The translations under genes were made by a program, and so were the position numbers. This document shows positions 21,980-34,523 of a stretch of 47,520 nucleotides of DNA, in pieces. This stretch comes from Paulinella micropora (Eukaryota > Cercozoa > Imbricatea > Euglyphida). The notes below the pieces were generated by a model, which was not told the origin of the DNA, did not search any database, and saw only the letters and a program-made list of their open reading frames with translations. The stretch's first letter is position 1, and each line of letters opens with the position of its first letter. Location of the stretch: the NCBI GenBank assembly GCA_009731375.1, contig BJOX01000310.1, positions 521,041 to 568,560 of the forward strand. The letters are read 5' to 3'.

Positions 21980-21985
21980 GTTGTT
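21669..21985 (+). mobile_element. tRNA-derived SINE-like unit B
   Basis: The head 21671-21741 is tRNA-like. It has a perfect 7-bp acceptor stem (GGCACCG with CGGTGCC), a box A match (TAGCCCAGTGG) and a box B match (AGTTCGATTCC). The D, anticodon and T stems pair poorly, so it is not a good tRNA gene. It is followed by a small hairpin (GTATTTTCAAAG with CTTTGAAAGTAT), the body shared with unit A, and a TTA array tail. Internal pol III promoter plus unrelated body plus simple tail is SINE architecture. No partner LINE is visible. Confidence 0.65.
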
Positions 21986-22152
21986 GTTGTTGTTGTTGTT
22001 CTTCTTCTTCTTCTTCTTCTTCTTCTTCTTCTTCTTTTTCTTCTTCTGCTGCTGCTGCTGCTTCTGCTTCTTCTTCTTCCTCTTCTTCTTCTTCTTCCTC
22101 CTCCTCCTCCTCCTCCTTCTTCTCCTCCTCCTCCTTCTTCTTCTTCTTCTTC

Positions 22153-22184
<32 letters not shown>

Positions 22185-22830
22185 CTTCTTCTTCTTTTTC
22201 TTCTTCTTCTTCCTCCTCCTCCTCCTCCTTCTCCTCCTCCTTCTCCTCCTCCTCGCCCTCCTCCTCGTCGTCCTTCTCCTTGTCCTCGTCTTTCTCCTGT
22301 CTCCTCCCCCTTCTTCTCTTGCCTCTGGTGCTCCTCCTCCCTCTCCTCCTCCTCCTCCTCCTTCTTCTTCCTCTTCTTCTTCTTCTTCTTCTCCTCCTCC
22401 TCCTCCTCCTCCTCCTCCTTCTTCTTCTTCTTCTTCTTCTTCTTCTTCTTCCTCTTCCTCTTCCTTCTCTCTTCTTCTTCTTCTTCTTCTTCTTCTTCTT
22501 CTTCTTCTTCTTCTTCTTCTTCTTCTTCTTCTTCTTCTTCTTCTTCTTCTTCTTCTTTCTTCTTATTATTATTTCTTCCTTCTTTCTTCCTTCCCTCTTC
22601 CTTCTTTCTTCCTTCCCTCTTCCTTCTTCTTCTTCTTCTTCTTCTTCTTCTTCTTCTTCTTCTTCTTCTTCTTCTTCTTCTTCTTCTTCTCCTTCTCCTT
22701 CTCCTTCTCCCCTTCTCCTTCTCCTTCTCCTTCTCCTTCTTCTTCTTCTTCTTCTTCTTCTTCTTCTTCTTCTTCTTCTTCTTCTTCTTCTTCTTCTTCC
22801 TCTTCCTGTCCCTTGCTGTGCTTCTTGTAC
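21899..22830 (+). repeat. TTA then polypyrimidine (TTC/CTC) tract
   Basis: About 90 bp of (TTA)n, a short (TTG)n, then some 830 bp of almost pure pyrimidine (TTC, CTC, TCC mixes) to the splice acceptor at 22831-22832. It is probably intron of the downstream cold-shock gene. Confidence 0.9.
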
Positions 22831-22832
22831 AG

Positions 22833-23029
22833 GCTGCGTTGGAAGCAATCGCAAAATGCCTTTCGGCACTGTGATGTCTTTCAGCAAAGGCAAGAATAAG
22901 GGATATGGTTTCATTTTGCCCGACGGGAGCGAGGGCAATGGCGTGTTTTGCCACACCAACCGGCTGATCGGAGTTAGGCGGCTTGACCGCGGCCAACGCG
23001 TCGAATTCGAGATTGTCGAGGATACTCGC
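22833..23029 (+). CDS. Cold-shock-domain protein, 5' coding exon
   Basis: An exon is bounded by acceptor TTGTACAG and donor CGC|GTATGC. ATG 22856 starts 58 codons with the cold-shock fold: GTVMSFSKGKNKGYGFI covers strands 1-2 with the RNP1-like KGYGFI, then GNGVFCHTNRL, matching the RNP2 VFVH motif with Cys in place of Val, then LDRGQRVEFEI. Such domains bind single-stranded RNA or DNA, and act in translation or RNA stability. The acceptor just upstream implies a 5' UTR intron or an earlier exon beyond the pyrimidine tract. The next exon should follow the poly-C/N run; ENVERMVKAL from 23144 is possible but unconvincing. The gene is therefore partial here. Confidence 0.7.
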
Positions 23030-24203
23030 GTATGCTATCCCCCCCCCCCCCCCCCCCCCCCCCACCCCCCCNNNNNNNNNNNNNNNNNNCCCCCCCCCCC
23101 CCCCCCCCCTTCTTGAAAACCATTGGAACATTTAGCACTTTACAGGAAAATGTAGAAAGAATGGTCAAGGCTTTATGTTCTCTTTTGCGATGTTTGCAGC
23201 GTGTGCGTTCACTGCTGTATTTATGGCATGTCTTATGTCTCTGTCCTTCCTTTGCGGATATTTTTGCGAGAAAGTGCGTTGTATATTGTATATGCGCCCA
23301 TGTGCATGGGTCTGTGGTAGGGTCCTGTGGCCATCAACGTCCGCGTGATCGAGTAGAGCAAGTAGGTGAACGCACAAGTTCCTGCAGGTAGCCGGCACAG
23401 GCTTCTCCACGCAGAAGCCACTGCATTTTACAGCTTCCACTCAATTTTGTTTTGTATGATCACCGTAGGTAATATCCTCGTGCATGGTCGCCACCCGCGT
23501 GCGACTGCAGATTCTTCCCAATCGAAACCCCCCTCCCAACCACGACCACCACACCAACCCCTCTCATCCCTCCTTTCGTTAATCACCTAGCATCGAACAT
23601 TTTATTGAAGCGGAGATCCTTGTAATGGCAGGATTGAAGTACTTGGCAGGATATCTGCCTAATAAACTGCACTAACTACTAAAATCATTACAGGCTTTGT
23701 TGTTATCACGGACTTTTTGCTTGACACAGGTTTATATATAAATCCATAGTATACAAAATAAGGACACGCACGTACACATAAATATATTATAAAGCCCCCA
23801 TCCCACTGCGCCTCTCAAAAATCACTCAGTGATTATTTATGTTGAATTGAAAAGCAATTTTCAAGCGTAATACAGCAGAGGACATTCAAGTGTCAAAGTC
23901 AACCATCAGATTTGAATTAACAACCAGAATTCAAATTAGTTCAATTTAACTGTAACATTTCGCAAAATTGTGCTGATTTTACGGACGGATATAGTCGTTA
24001 AATTAAACTGATTTGAATTCTGCTTTTTAATTTGAATTTGATGATTGACTTTGACACTTGAATGTCCTCGGCTGTATCTAGAAACTTCAAAGTACTCAAC
24101 GACAACTTCGGTCTCGAGTGGTCCACTGCGAACAACATGAGTACTGACTTCGATGATTCAATGTATAATGTCTGAGAAATCTGGAGTGAGCTTCAGTGCA
24201 GGG
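23030..24203. other. Poly-C with gap, and a small foldback element
   Basis: 23040-23109 is poly-C around an N run (23072-23089). 23110-23590 is unique sequence that may hold further cold-shock exons. 23871-23950 and 24000-24076 are imperfect inverted repeats (shared GAGGACATTCAAGTGTCAA), a MITE-like foldback of about 205 bp with TACAGC/GCTGTA ends. Confidence 0.5.
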
Positions 24204-25295
24204 TGTAACACCCACGGTATACTACATCGTTATTTCCCTATTAGTTTGGATAGGAATTCACTCGTGGAAGTGATTCCTTATTATTAAATGTATTTTAAGA
24301 TGAATTCTTATTACATTTCCGGTTTCGGCTTGAAGAATACTTCCGGTTTTAATATTATATTAGGATAAAGGATATGGGGGGAGCCTGAGCTTGGAAGCTT
24401 GGACCTCATAGAGCCTACAACTTCAATCCTAAATGATCATTTTACAGGTGACTCAAATGTTTATCGGAATGGTGACTCGGAAGGTTCAAGTGTTAGGATT
24501 TAAGTCACAAGTTTCACTACGCTGTGACATCCTTAGTCAGAAGTTAACCTCCCACATTATTAATAATAGCGTTGACCAGAACCTTTTGGAACAAATGTAG
24601 TATTAATAACAGTTTGTAGTATCATTGAAGCGAAAATCATCCGGGTACAGAAAGTCATTCCGCAGTGGAATTTAGCCGCTTTTTTCCCGTGACTGGGAAT
24701 CATCGGAAGTTTAGTCAGGCAGTGACTAAAAGTCAGTGAAATTGCACTTATGTGTTACTATATGATGTTTTTTGGTTCTATCACTAATGTTTTGAAGCAG
24801 GGTTCAACTTGGCATTTGTGCAGGTTGCGAACTACTATGATATGCGCAGATCAGTACGGGTAAATATGCTACCTGACCTTTTCTTATACCCCTATACACA
24901 GTGATATATAGATGAGCCGCCTAGTCACCCATATCCGAGTAGTAGTCAGTTGAGGATATTGAATATGGTTATATTAATACCTGTTTTATATATACTTTGA
25001 GCCGGCCGGTTGAAAACGATAATATTAATATTAAGACAGTGGCTCCACAAGTAACCGGTACCGTGACTACTTTTTACGCCGGATAATCATATTATCGTTA
25101 GGGCGGACATTAGGAAATGGCTCAGGCCTCTGTTTCCTTTTTGTTGCTTGGCTCTGACAGTTTCCTATATTTTCCCACCATACTGGTTTCCTCTCTTTTG
25201 CAGAGGAGGAAGATTAAGTTATTCTCAGAGTGCTTGGATTGAGTGGATATAGACCCCGGCTTGCCGCATTAAATAATATCCTTTTGATCCTAACA
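24204..25295 (+). repeat. Candidate LTR of a second LTR element
   Basis: It begins TGTAACACCC, a common Ty3/gypsy LTR start, and ends CCTAACA. Eight bases later is TGGAGTCCCAGCC, which shares TGGAGTCC with the PBS-like site of the first element, as if both used the same tRNA primer. No matching second copy is visible in the window, so the call rests on end motifs, PBS and the downstream gag-like frames. Confidence 0.5.
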
Positions 25296-26900
25296 GACAA
25301 AAGTGGAGTCCCAGCCTAAAATTTTTTCTATAATCCAAATCCATTCAAGAAATTTGAAAAAGCCACTTTCCCAAGAGAAAGAAGAAGGAAAGGTAGTGGG
25401 GGAGCGTAGGAAAGGAGCTGAGGGGTGTGAGGAGTGTGCAGTGCACAAAAACAACAGTGAAACGTTGCACGGAGGCCCAAACAGCGGCACGGCAAGACAC
25501 TCGTTGTGTGTACGACTCTAACACTAACAATCGTGTGTTTGGTGACTGTGGGGTCACGAAGTGTGTCTCCAGTGGTATAATAACACAGTAGTGTTCACTG
25601 GATTGATCGTCGACATAATGTCGAGTCAGAGGAGTGCTTTACCAGCACACCCACAGTAATTAAAAAGACCTACGGTCTGTTCCCTGGGGGCATTCCTACA
25701 CTTATCCCCATACATCCTCTTTACGAGGAGAACAACAACCAACAACACACTCAGACTCCAGTCTGTATAGCCACACGTGGTTAGCCTCACACAAACGTAA
25801 GGAAAACGTAGGGAAATGTAAGGAGGCTGAGGAAAACAGACAGACAAGACACAAACAGAAATCTATTCAATTGGCATAAACCAGATATGCAAGAGCCAGG
25901 AGTTAGCTATAAGCCAGATCAGCTATTTCTACCATGTGCAGCTCACCGATCACTACTTTTCTTGTTGGTAGGTTGGTAGGTAGGTAGAGAGAGAGAGATA
26001 CATACATACATACATACATACATACATACCATATATACATACATACCATACATACCATACACACCATACATACACCATCCATACATACCATCCATACACA
26101 TCCATACATACACATCCATACATACCATCCATACATACATACCATACCATACATACCATACCATACATACCATACCATATACATCATACCATACCATACA
26201 TACCATACCATACATAGATACATACCATACATACCCTGTTTGCACAAAAGACATACATCCTACACCAAACGTGGTGGCCATCTCTTAGGGGGGTGGTAGG
26301 CCAGTCAGACAAGACATAGGCCAAGGAATTTCCGTGCAAAACAGACACGGGAGAGCCAAAACGGAGGGTAATTTTGAGACGATTTTTATTTTTGTCAGAA
26401 ACAAACAAAACACACACCACTTCTCGCACCTAAGCACTACAAACGTGTTGTGTGGTGTTGAATAGATCGACAAGGGCGAGAATTCTGTTACCGAGCAGCT
26501 CCAGATACAAAAAGCTACTGGTGTGTGAAGGGTCTACAGCACTCGGTACACACACACACACACACACACACACACGCCAACACTCACAAACACACCCACC
26601 ACACTCAGAAAGGAAAGACTACGCTCGTTTTTTGAGTTGGGAGAGAACCTTTTTTCGAAAAGGGGGAACAGTGACCCATTGGGCTGAGCCCAAAGGAGCT
26701 CACTGAAAACCTTTTCGTACGTTTTCAGCTGTGTACGCACAGGGGTGGACAAACAACAAACAGACTACTTTGTGAGTAACGAGTGTGGTATGTATTGCCA
26801 GGATGCGCACGAACACGTCGACTGGCTTGTGAAAGCACTCAGCAAGGCTTCCCCCAAGCAAGGGGGGGGGGGGGGGGGGGGGGGGCCCCCCCCCGGGGGG

Positions 26901-26931
<31 letters not shown>

Positions 26932-27144
26932 NNNNNNNNNNNNNNNNGGGGGGGGGGGGGGGGGGGGAGGGTGAGTCCACTCCAACCTTGACTGATAGAC
27001 AGTGTATGTGTGGGTTGGTTGTTGTATAAAGTTACGTTGTGCTTAATATACACATTGCTCACACAGTGAACAAAGCACAAGAAAACAAACAGACACTACA
27101 CCACATTTTCAGAAGAAGCACACGACACTGCTCGTACCAACGCC
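25296..27144 (+). other. Leader of second LTR element with repeats
   Basis: The sequence between the PBS-like site and the gag-like start holds a CATAC/CATAC-C minisatellite at about 25998-26240, (CA)n at 26548-26575, and a poly-G/poly-C block with an N run (26863-26967, N at 26932-26947). It contains no supported gene. Confidence 0.45.
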
Positions 27145-29090
27145 ATGAGGGGCAAAGTGAAAATTACGTGGTTAGGCTCTACAACGAGATCAACCATTGA
27201 CACTCGCTTGGACATGTCTGAGGGAACAGACTCAACCACAACGCCTTCCACGGAGGGTGAAGGGTTTGCAACTCCAGCTAGGGGAGGAGGAAGAGGAGCG
27301 GAAGAACCGATCCCTCGCTCCCCATGGACAAACGCAGAAGACGTGCTAGTGATTCCCAATCGAGCAGTAAAGACCAAGGTCTTGCCCGACCACTACCGTT
27401 ACCGACCAGAGGGGTGGCCAACAACCCCAACCGATGAGAAGGAGCAGGGTATCAACCCGAACGAATCCACTGCATTTCTTTTTCCCCATAATATGTATGA
27501 GGAGAAGGAGTATGTCAGATGTGTCTATAACGATGGGAAGGATATGGGAGTTGTGGGACTGATGTACCAGACACCCTAGCCTCACGTTACATTGCTCCGC
27601 GAACATATTCCAACTATCGAGCTTTACACGGCTCTAGCTTTCGCAAGGAATACCTTGTTAGACGATGCATGGTATGCAAACCATCAAAAGTACGCCTCAT
27701 TGGTGCAAACTTTATTCGTCGACAAGGAAAAACAACCCACCTTAACATATGCATACACCATATATAGCGGAAGACAAGACCGCAGCAACTGACATACGGT
27801 GGCTAAATACAGCTGGCTTGCTAAGCATGGGCACGGAACTTCAGGCTATGAACGTCGTCACGGCGCGTGACCTGAAGAACGCGGTCACTGTATGGGATTT
27901 GACCCTGACGGAGAGCAAGAGTTGGAGTCTCACAACAACTCCTCTCCGCAGAGGAGCACGGACTACCGCTGTCACGGGTGCATGATACCCTCAACGAAGT
28001 GCTTGACACTCTTGAGCTAGCTAACCCCTCGTTCGGATGGGTGGATAAGCTGGTTAAAAAGAGTAAATACTTTAAATGCAACATGCAATTCCGGGCGGCA
28101 GGCGCGGATGGGAGGCCGATAGAAGGCAAGATTGAACCCCACGCTGCCGTTAAGCTATATTGGTACAATTACTGTGCCATGTTTGAGCTTGTGTCACAAA
28201 CCATCAGTAACACACTGAGAATTCACATTGCAAGAGAGGTGGTAATCAAATATGGCCCCGACGTCAAACCCCCAACCATACCAGGTGGGATGAACTTTGT
28301 GACTTTTCAATCGGAATACATGGGCCGACCAACGGAATGCGGTGGTGGTAGTCGAGAACGGCCCATACACCCCACTGAAAAACCGGAGTCGGTTAACAAC
28401 AAACTCGTCGAACAGGCTCTGAAACGGCTTGACGCCGACCTGTCGTTCGATTACGGAAAATATAATCCTCAGCTAAACATCGACTTCGGCGAGGGCCTTC
28501 TATTATTGTTTGGTTATGCCCGCCTCGATAGCACATTGGGGCAATGCAGTTTAAATGAGGCTGATGCCAAACAATTAATAGCAAACAAAGCCAGTCGATG
28601 GGCGTCGCAGGATCTGCTCACAACCCGTTGGGCCCATTGGGACGTGGATGCAGGTAAATTGATCCGTGAGGGAAGGCTGCGAACTCCCATGCGATCACAT
28701 TACCTACTCGAGCAATTCGTCCGTGGGGCCAATTGGGGGTATATGTGCGACGCCACGATAGTGGAGGATTTCGTGTCGGCAATGGCACAGAGAATGTGGG
28801 AAGCCAACGTAGCCCACAATGAAATCGTAGACCTCCCACAGAAACTGATCACGCCCCTTGTCAAAGCGGAACTGGCCGCGTTGTTAATGGCGGTGATCAA
28901 GGGCATCGCTAGAGCAACAACCGCCACGGGCCGAACGACAGGCGAATCCTACATCCGGCAAGTATTGTCGGAAGCGCAAGACGCCGACGATAAGACGTTC
29001 AAGCTCAAAAGCTTTTGTCTTAACCGGCTCGTGGAGATTCGAAAGTGGGACAAAACCTTAGTCAGAGTTATTGAGTTATCAAGTTGCTAG
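27145..29090 (+). pseudogene. Broken gag-like gene of second LTR element
   Basis: ATG 27145 opens a frame with a Gly/Arg patch near residue 50. It meets TAG at 27577-27579, stays open in the same frame to about 27790, shifts frame near 27755, and shifts again near 27930-27980. The last 370 codons (27978-29090) are intact, charged and non-repetitive, ending in TAG. I see no zinc knuckle, protease or RT. Position after an LTR, PBS and long leader suggests Gag, but no family match is recognised; a host pseudogene is the alternative. One stop plus two shifts makes function unlikely. Confidence 0.5.
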
Positions 29091-31427
29091 TACACAGTTA
29101 TTGAAGTATCAATCCGTTTTCAATCAATAAAGCCTTATAAAACTACTTGAACTTGATAAACCATGTCAGGACTTTTTTTGCACTTCAAACATCCTGTGAA
29201 CTCGGCTTTTAAACTCAATGAGAGGGTGAATATTATGTCCAGAAAACTTATGGAAACTGAACTCCAAGTCATAGAGCATGGTTTCAATCAATAAAAACAA
29301 AGGAGCATTGTGTGTAGTACAAGTAATGATTCTTCAAAGTCAGGCTGTTGTCTGAGAGAGAAACAGTGATTTCAGGTCTGATGCCTCCAGAGTGCTTTCA
29401 GTAAAAGTTATTGTTTTCAACTAAAATATACATTCAAAAAGGACTTCTGCACATTTCAAAAGGTACTGGAGTGTCGAAAACATTATCCAGAGATTCCAAG
29501 ATGCATTTTTTGTGTTTTAGAAAATTTCTGTTGACACTCCCAAAACTCATGAAGATTTTGAAAAAATCACATAAAATGACTTTTAATAAGTATGTGAACG
29601 GATTGCACTTGTTTCCTGACTAAAAAATAGCTAAACCTCTTCGAAAGGCAGGATCATTTTTTTTTTCGAAGTGCCGGAACACGGTTTTTGGTCAGATGGT
29701 TTGTTGTCCACACACATCGATATAAAAAATCCTTAAGCACAAGTCACGAATTGAACACATGCTATCTACTCATTCACATAACACACAGTACAGGAGGCTG
29801 CACATTCTTAAGCTGAGAAATACAATGCACATTTTCTGACTTCTGGACTGCCATCTTTTCCTAGCACGGTCGGCCCGCAAATCACCACAGAAAATGATTG
29901 AATTTCCGGGAACTTTTTCCCTTGAAAAAATTCAGAAATAGCCCAAACTCCAGGAAAAATCTCCACCTAAACCAGAAGGTAGTTTAAAAAAATGTCTGAA
30001 AATTTAGAAAGCTCGCATCTTGAACTAGTGCCCACCAATTTTTTACACCCTCTTACCTTATAAAAAGTAATTCATTTTAATAAATATATATTACCGTTAA
30101 CACTAGAAATTGAATTCAAATTCAAAAGTAATTTTTTTCTCGTGGGGAACAAGTTCAGATGTGCTCTTTACAATTTAAAAAAACGTGTAGAAAAGGACAA
30201 AAACTCAATGAGTAGATTTTGCCACTGTTTTCATAGATAGTCACCGTGACTAATGAACTTGTGACATAGAATTACACTAGTATGCATCATTAAATATACT
30301 ATGATTCTTTAGACCGTGCAGAACCGGCAAAATAATTTTTGCGCCTTGTCGGTTGTAGTTGCTTTTGAATCCTGAGGGCTAACATTTTGTTTCTTGCCAA
30401 GTTTAATTGCTTTTTTGCCACCGGAGACTGGCCGGGGTGACGGGATTTGTCACGTAGTAGCTCACTTAGCAAGTTCGTCATCTTGCTTGCCGCAAGTGCG
30501 GCTCCCTCGCACGGTTGCGTCTCCTTGTTTTTGTTGCTTTCTCACCTTATTGAATCGAGAAACATGATTTGTTTAGCCCACCAGCTCCAGGCTTTGCCAC
30601 CGCAGGACTCTTGGAGCTCATCATGCTGTAACACGCCGCTGAGAAGCGACACAGTCCGAGTCAGACACTGCTGACTTGAATGTGACTTGATTATACAGTA
30701 ACTAGTAAGTCAGGGGTTCAGTGAGGCTGTCAACTTAGATAGCTGTTCGACTCGGCTTGCATTTTAATGAATAAAAAGAAACTTGAAAGTCTAACTGCTT
30801 ATGACATTTTATATTCAGTACTTGAAATGGTCTCGGCCTATTATAATTTTGTTGTTAACCTGACCGATAGTACTTATTCTTGACATCAATTACTTGTGGA
30901 ACTTGAAGTCAAGTGTGTCTATCTTCCACATGTCAGTATATATATTATTATTTACTGGTACACCGGTGAGCTAGTTAGAGTAAAAGGGAGGCAGGGTTAC
31001 TGCCATAGTAGCCTTGTCAGTTCTGAGTTTCTGCCTTCGAATTAAAATGTCTGTGTGCAACCCGACTTCTAACGGAGTCGCCCGGCAAATTGCGTGGTAA
31101 AAGGTGACGTAAGGTCCGTGAGTGACCGGCTTATGCATTTCAACGTCCAGGGGGGTCGATTCTGATGATGTACATCCCTACACTGTAACCCAAGTCTTAG
31201 ACAAAGTGTTTGCGTAAAAAAACAAGTTCAGCGGCTCCAGTCCGACGCGGCGATCAATGTCAATCGGACCGCCTTCTAATCAAGCTACTTTTTTTCCGCT
31301 GAACGTTAGCCTACTTCAAATACTTGAATTTGTAGGTTGAAGACTGAGTTCTTAACTTTCCTTCTCATGCTTCGTCTTCCCACTCACTCTTACGAGTGGC
31401 AAGTTTCTATTAAAAGGGTGATTGCGG

Positions 31428-31465
<38 letters not shown>

Positions 31466-32249
31466 ATAAAAAAAATTANNNNNNNNNNTATATTATTATT
31501 TACTGGTACACCGGTGAGCTAGTTAGAGTAAAAGGGAGGCAGGGTTACTGCCATAGTAGCCTTGTCAGTTCTGAGTTTCTGCCTTCGAATTAAAATGTCT
31601 GTGTGCAACCCGACTTCTAACGGAGTCGCCCGGCAAATTGCGTGGTAAAAGGTGACGTAAGGTCCGTGAGTGACCGGCTTATGCATTTCAACGTCCAGGG
31701 GGGTCGATTCTGATGATGTACATCCCTACACTGTAACCCAAGTCTTAGACAAAGTGTTTGCGTAAAAAAACAAGTTCAGCGGCTCCAGTCCGACGCGGCG
31801 ATCAATGTCAATCGGACCGCCTTCTAATCAAGCTACTTTTTTTCCGCTGAACGTTAGCCTACTTCAAATACTTGAATTTGTAGGTTGAAGACTGAGTTCT
31901 TAACTTTCCTTCTCATGCTTCGTCTTCCCACTCACTCTTACGAGTGGCAAGTTTCTATTAAAAGGGTGATTGGGGAAAAAAAAAAAAAAAAAAAAAAAAA
32001 AAACACTTTCAAATGTAAATAAGTTCACTCTTAGAGTCCAACATCCGCACGAAAGGCAGCAGGTGTTGCCTCTATTTGATTCACTAGTAATAGTCATTCA
32101 GTTAATGAAACAATGGTAAATTGAAGCGCATTTCAACACTGCTTAAATCTGTCTATTTCCTTTTCGCGTCTTACTACCGTTTTGATTTTCATGATTACTA
32201 TTCCACTCAGTGGCAAGTATTCTCCAACAAAAGCACTGATTAGCACAAG

Positions 32250-32301
<52 letters not shown>

Positions 32302-32544
32302 AACAAAAAAATTGATAATAATAATGTTGGCTATCAGTGCAAAGTGCACAAAGTACAAACCAAAATTCGGCTGGACTGATCAAACACATTCAGCAGCATA
32401 AGCACAATCTTAAGGGACAGTTTCAAGACCAAACATATTGGAACGTCTGTCAGTCAACTGCCCGCGTCAGAACACGAAAAGTAAGTTGAAAGACACAGAA
32501 CGTCGGAACAGAACATTTTCACTATCCGTTTTCTGAGCTTCTTT
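29091..32544. other. Intergenic AT-rich DNA with a 0.5-kb duplication across a gap
   Basis: No gene is supported. 30947-31430 is repeated almost exactly at 31489-31976, on either side of an A run and the 10-N gap at 31479-31488. (CAA)n occupies about 32251-32300. Confidence 0.75.
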
Positions 32545-34432
32545 CTAGCTTGCATGGAGACTTCGCAGCTGAGATGTCGGAAGTTCTAACGGGGAGCTGC
32601 GCATGTATCCTGTTTCGATCGACATCTGAGCAGCACTTAGTGCAGAGCTGAAAGCCTGGCCTGTGGTGGGCGGCACAACCTTAAAGGCTTGGGCAGCGCT
32701 GCTGGCTGACTCAGAGCCGGACTGCTCAAACATGGCCCCGGTTTCCTGCAAGTACTTGAGCCGATCAAACACCTAGATTCCCCAGTAAAAGACTGTACGT
32801 ATGCATGTGTGCATGTATGTATGTAAGGATGAATGGATGAGTGACAAATGCATGTATGCATATGTGATGTATGTGCGTGTGTGCATATTGGTAGGTGAGG
32901 ACCTGTTCCATGGTGGGTCGACAGGAGGGGCTCGCGTGCCAGCAGTCTTGCATCAAACTTGCATAGCCGGTCGGCCAGTCCTTGGGGATGTGCGGGCGCA
33001 GTCCTTGTACCTTGACCTGTTCCGCGGCTTGCCGGTGCCCAAGGTCTGGGTACGGCGTCTGCAAAAGAGTGCGCACAACATGCACATGCGGAAAGGACTT
33101 GAAAAGAAGCAGCAAACTCTTTCAGTGATAAGCACAAACAGTAAGAGATGGTGTGTTACCCTTCGCGCAAACACTTCCCAGAGCAAAATACCGAACATGA
33201 AAACGTCAGTTTTGTATGAGTAGGTGTTTTCAGGGGGCATGGCTTCGGGGGCCATCCATTTCCAAGGACCACCTTGCTGTACGCCCTCCTGACAGCGCAT
33301 GTGCACGTCTGCGTGTGCATCTCTGTACTAGTCTCTGTTTGAAGAGGAGAGAGAGAGACACATAGAGACCAAAGATGCTTTTTTCTTGGTGCTGCCTGTT
33401 TTAGGATTCGCGATATGAATAAGTGACCGTTCGGTTGCGCGGCAGCTCCTGGCTGAGGCCGAAGTCGCAAATGGCCACGCCGCCGTGCGCATCCACCAGA
33501 AAGTTGCGCGCCGCAACATCGCGGTGCACAATGCGTGCCTAGAAGAGATGGCATAAGTCAGATCTCCTTTGTTTGCATTGCAACCACTCCCCAAAAAGCA
33601 CAACCGCAACTCAATCAATAGATTTAACTCACACTCACATGTGATATTATGAACCACAGCATTTTTTTTTGGCACCCCTCTGCTTGTTTACCTTGTGGAC
33701 CGCCCACAAACCTGTGGCTGCTTGCATCAGCATCCTCGGCAAAGCCTCCAACTTTGCGGGTGCCTTCTTGAGATAGTTCTCAAGACTGTTTCCGGGAAAG
33801 AACTCGTAGATGAGCATCGTATTCAAGCGCGACAAGTCGGCTCCGCGAAACTACATGTTGAAAACACCCAGTAGCCGTAATTTTAGGGCACAAAACGAAT
33901 ATGACAATCGACAACCGTGATTGGCTCACCTGCACGACGTGAGGCTTTGCTCCAATCTTCTTCGATATCACTGCTTCGTGCATAAAGAGCCCAAATTCCA
34001 AGCTCCGCTCGGCACGCAACGCACCTAGCGCATGATATACCATGTGTGTGTCTGTGTGTGCATGCCGTAGCGTGGCGCACCTTCAGCCGAAAGCGAATAG
34101 AACTTGCTGTTTTTTCCAGTTGAATATGACTTGTTGGATCGGTTGGATGCCTTTCCCTTTGAATAGGACTTGTCGGATCGATTTGATGCCTTTCCCGCGG
34201 CCGAAGAAGGTAAATACTTGGGATCCGACGAAGCCGCGCTACCTGCTTGTGTTTGAATAGTGCTAGCCGAAGACTTCTGGTGTTCCGATTCGATGATATT
34301 TAAGTAGACATCCGCATCGGGTGAATTGTAGTACGCGCTTTCCTCACTCTGAACACTGCCCGTACTACCACCTAGAACCAAATTGAGTTTATGTGCGTGA
34401 TAGAAAAGTGGGGGAAGGAGATGTGGAGGGAA

Positions 34433-34523
<91 letters not shown>

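Noticed and set aside
20243-22960. Long frames of His/Thr/Tyr/Ile, poly-Ser, poly-Leu, poly-Lys/Arg
   Set aside because: They are translations of CATA and TTC/CTC repeats.
30627-31183. Another LTR starting TGTAACAC and ending CCTACA
   Set aside because: No PBS, purine tract, target duplication or coding region was found beside it; the end motif is short enough to occur by chance.
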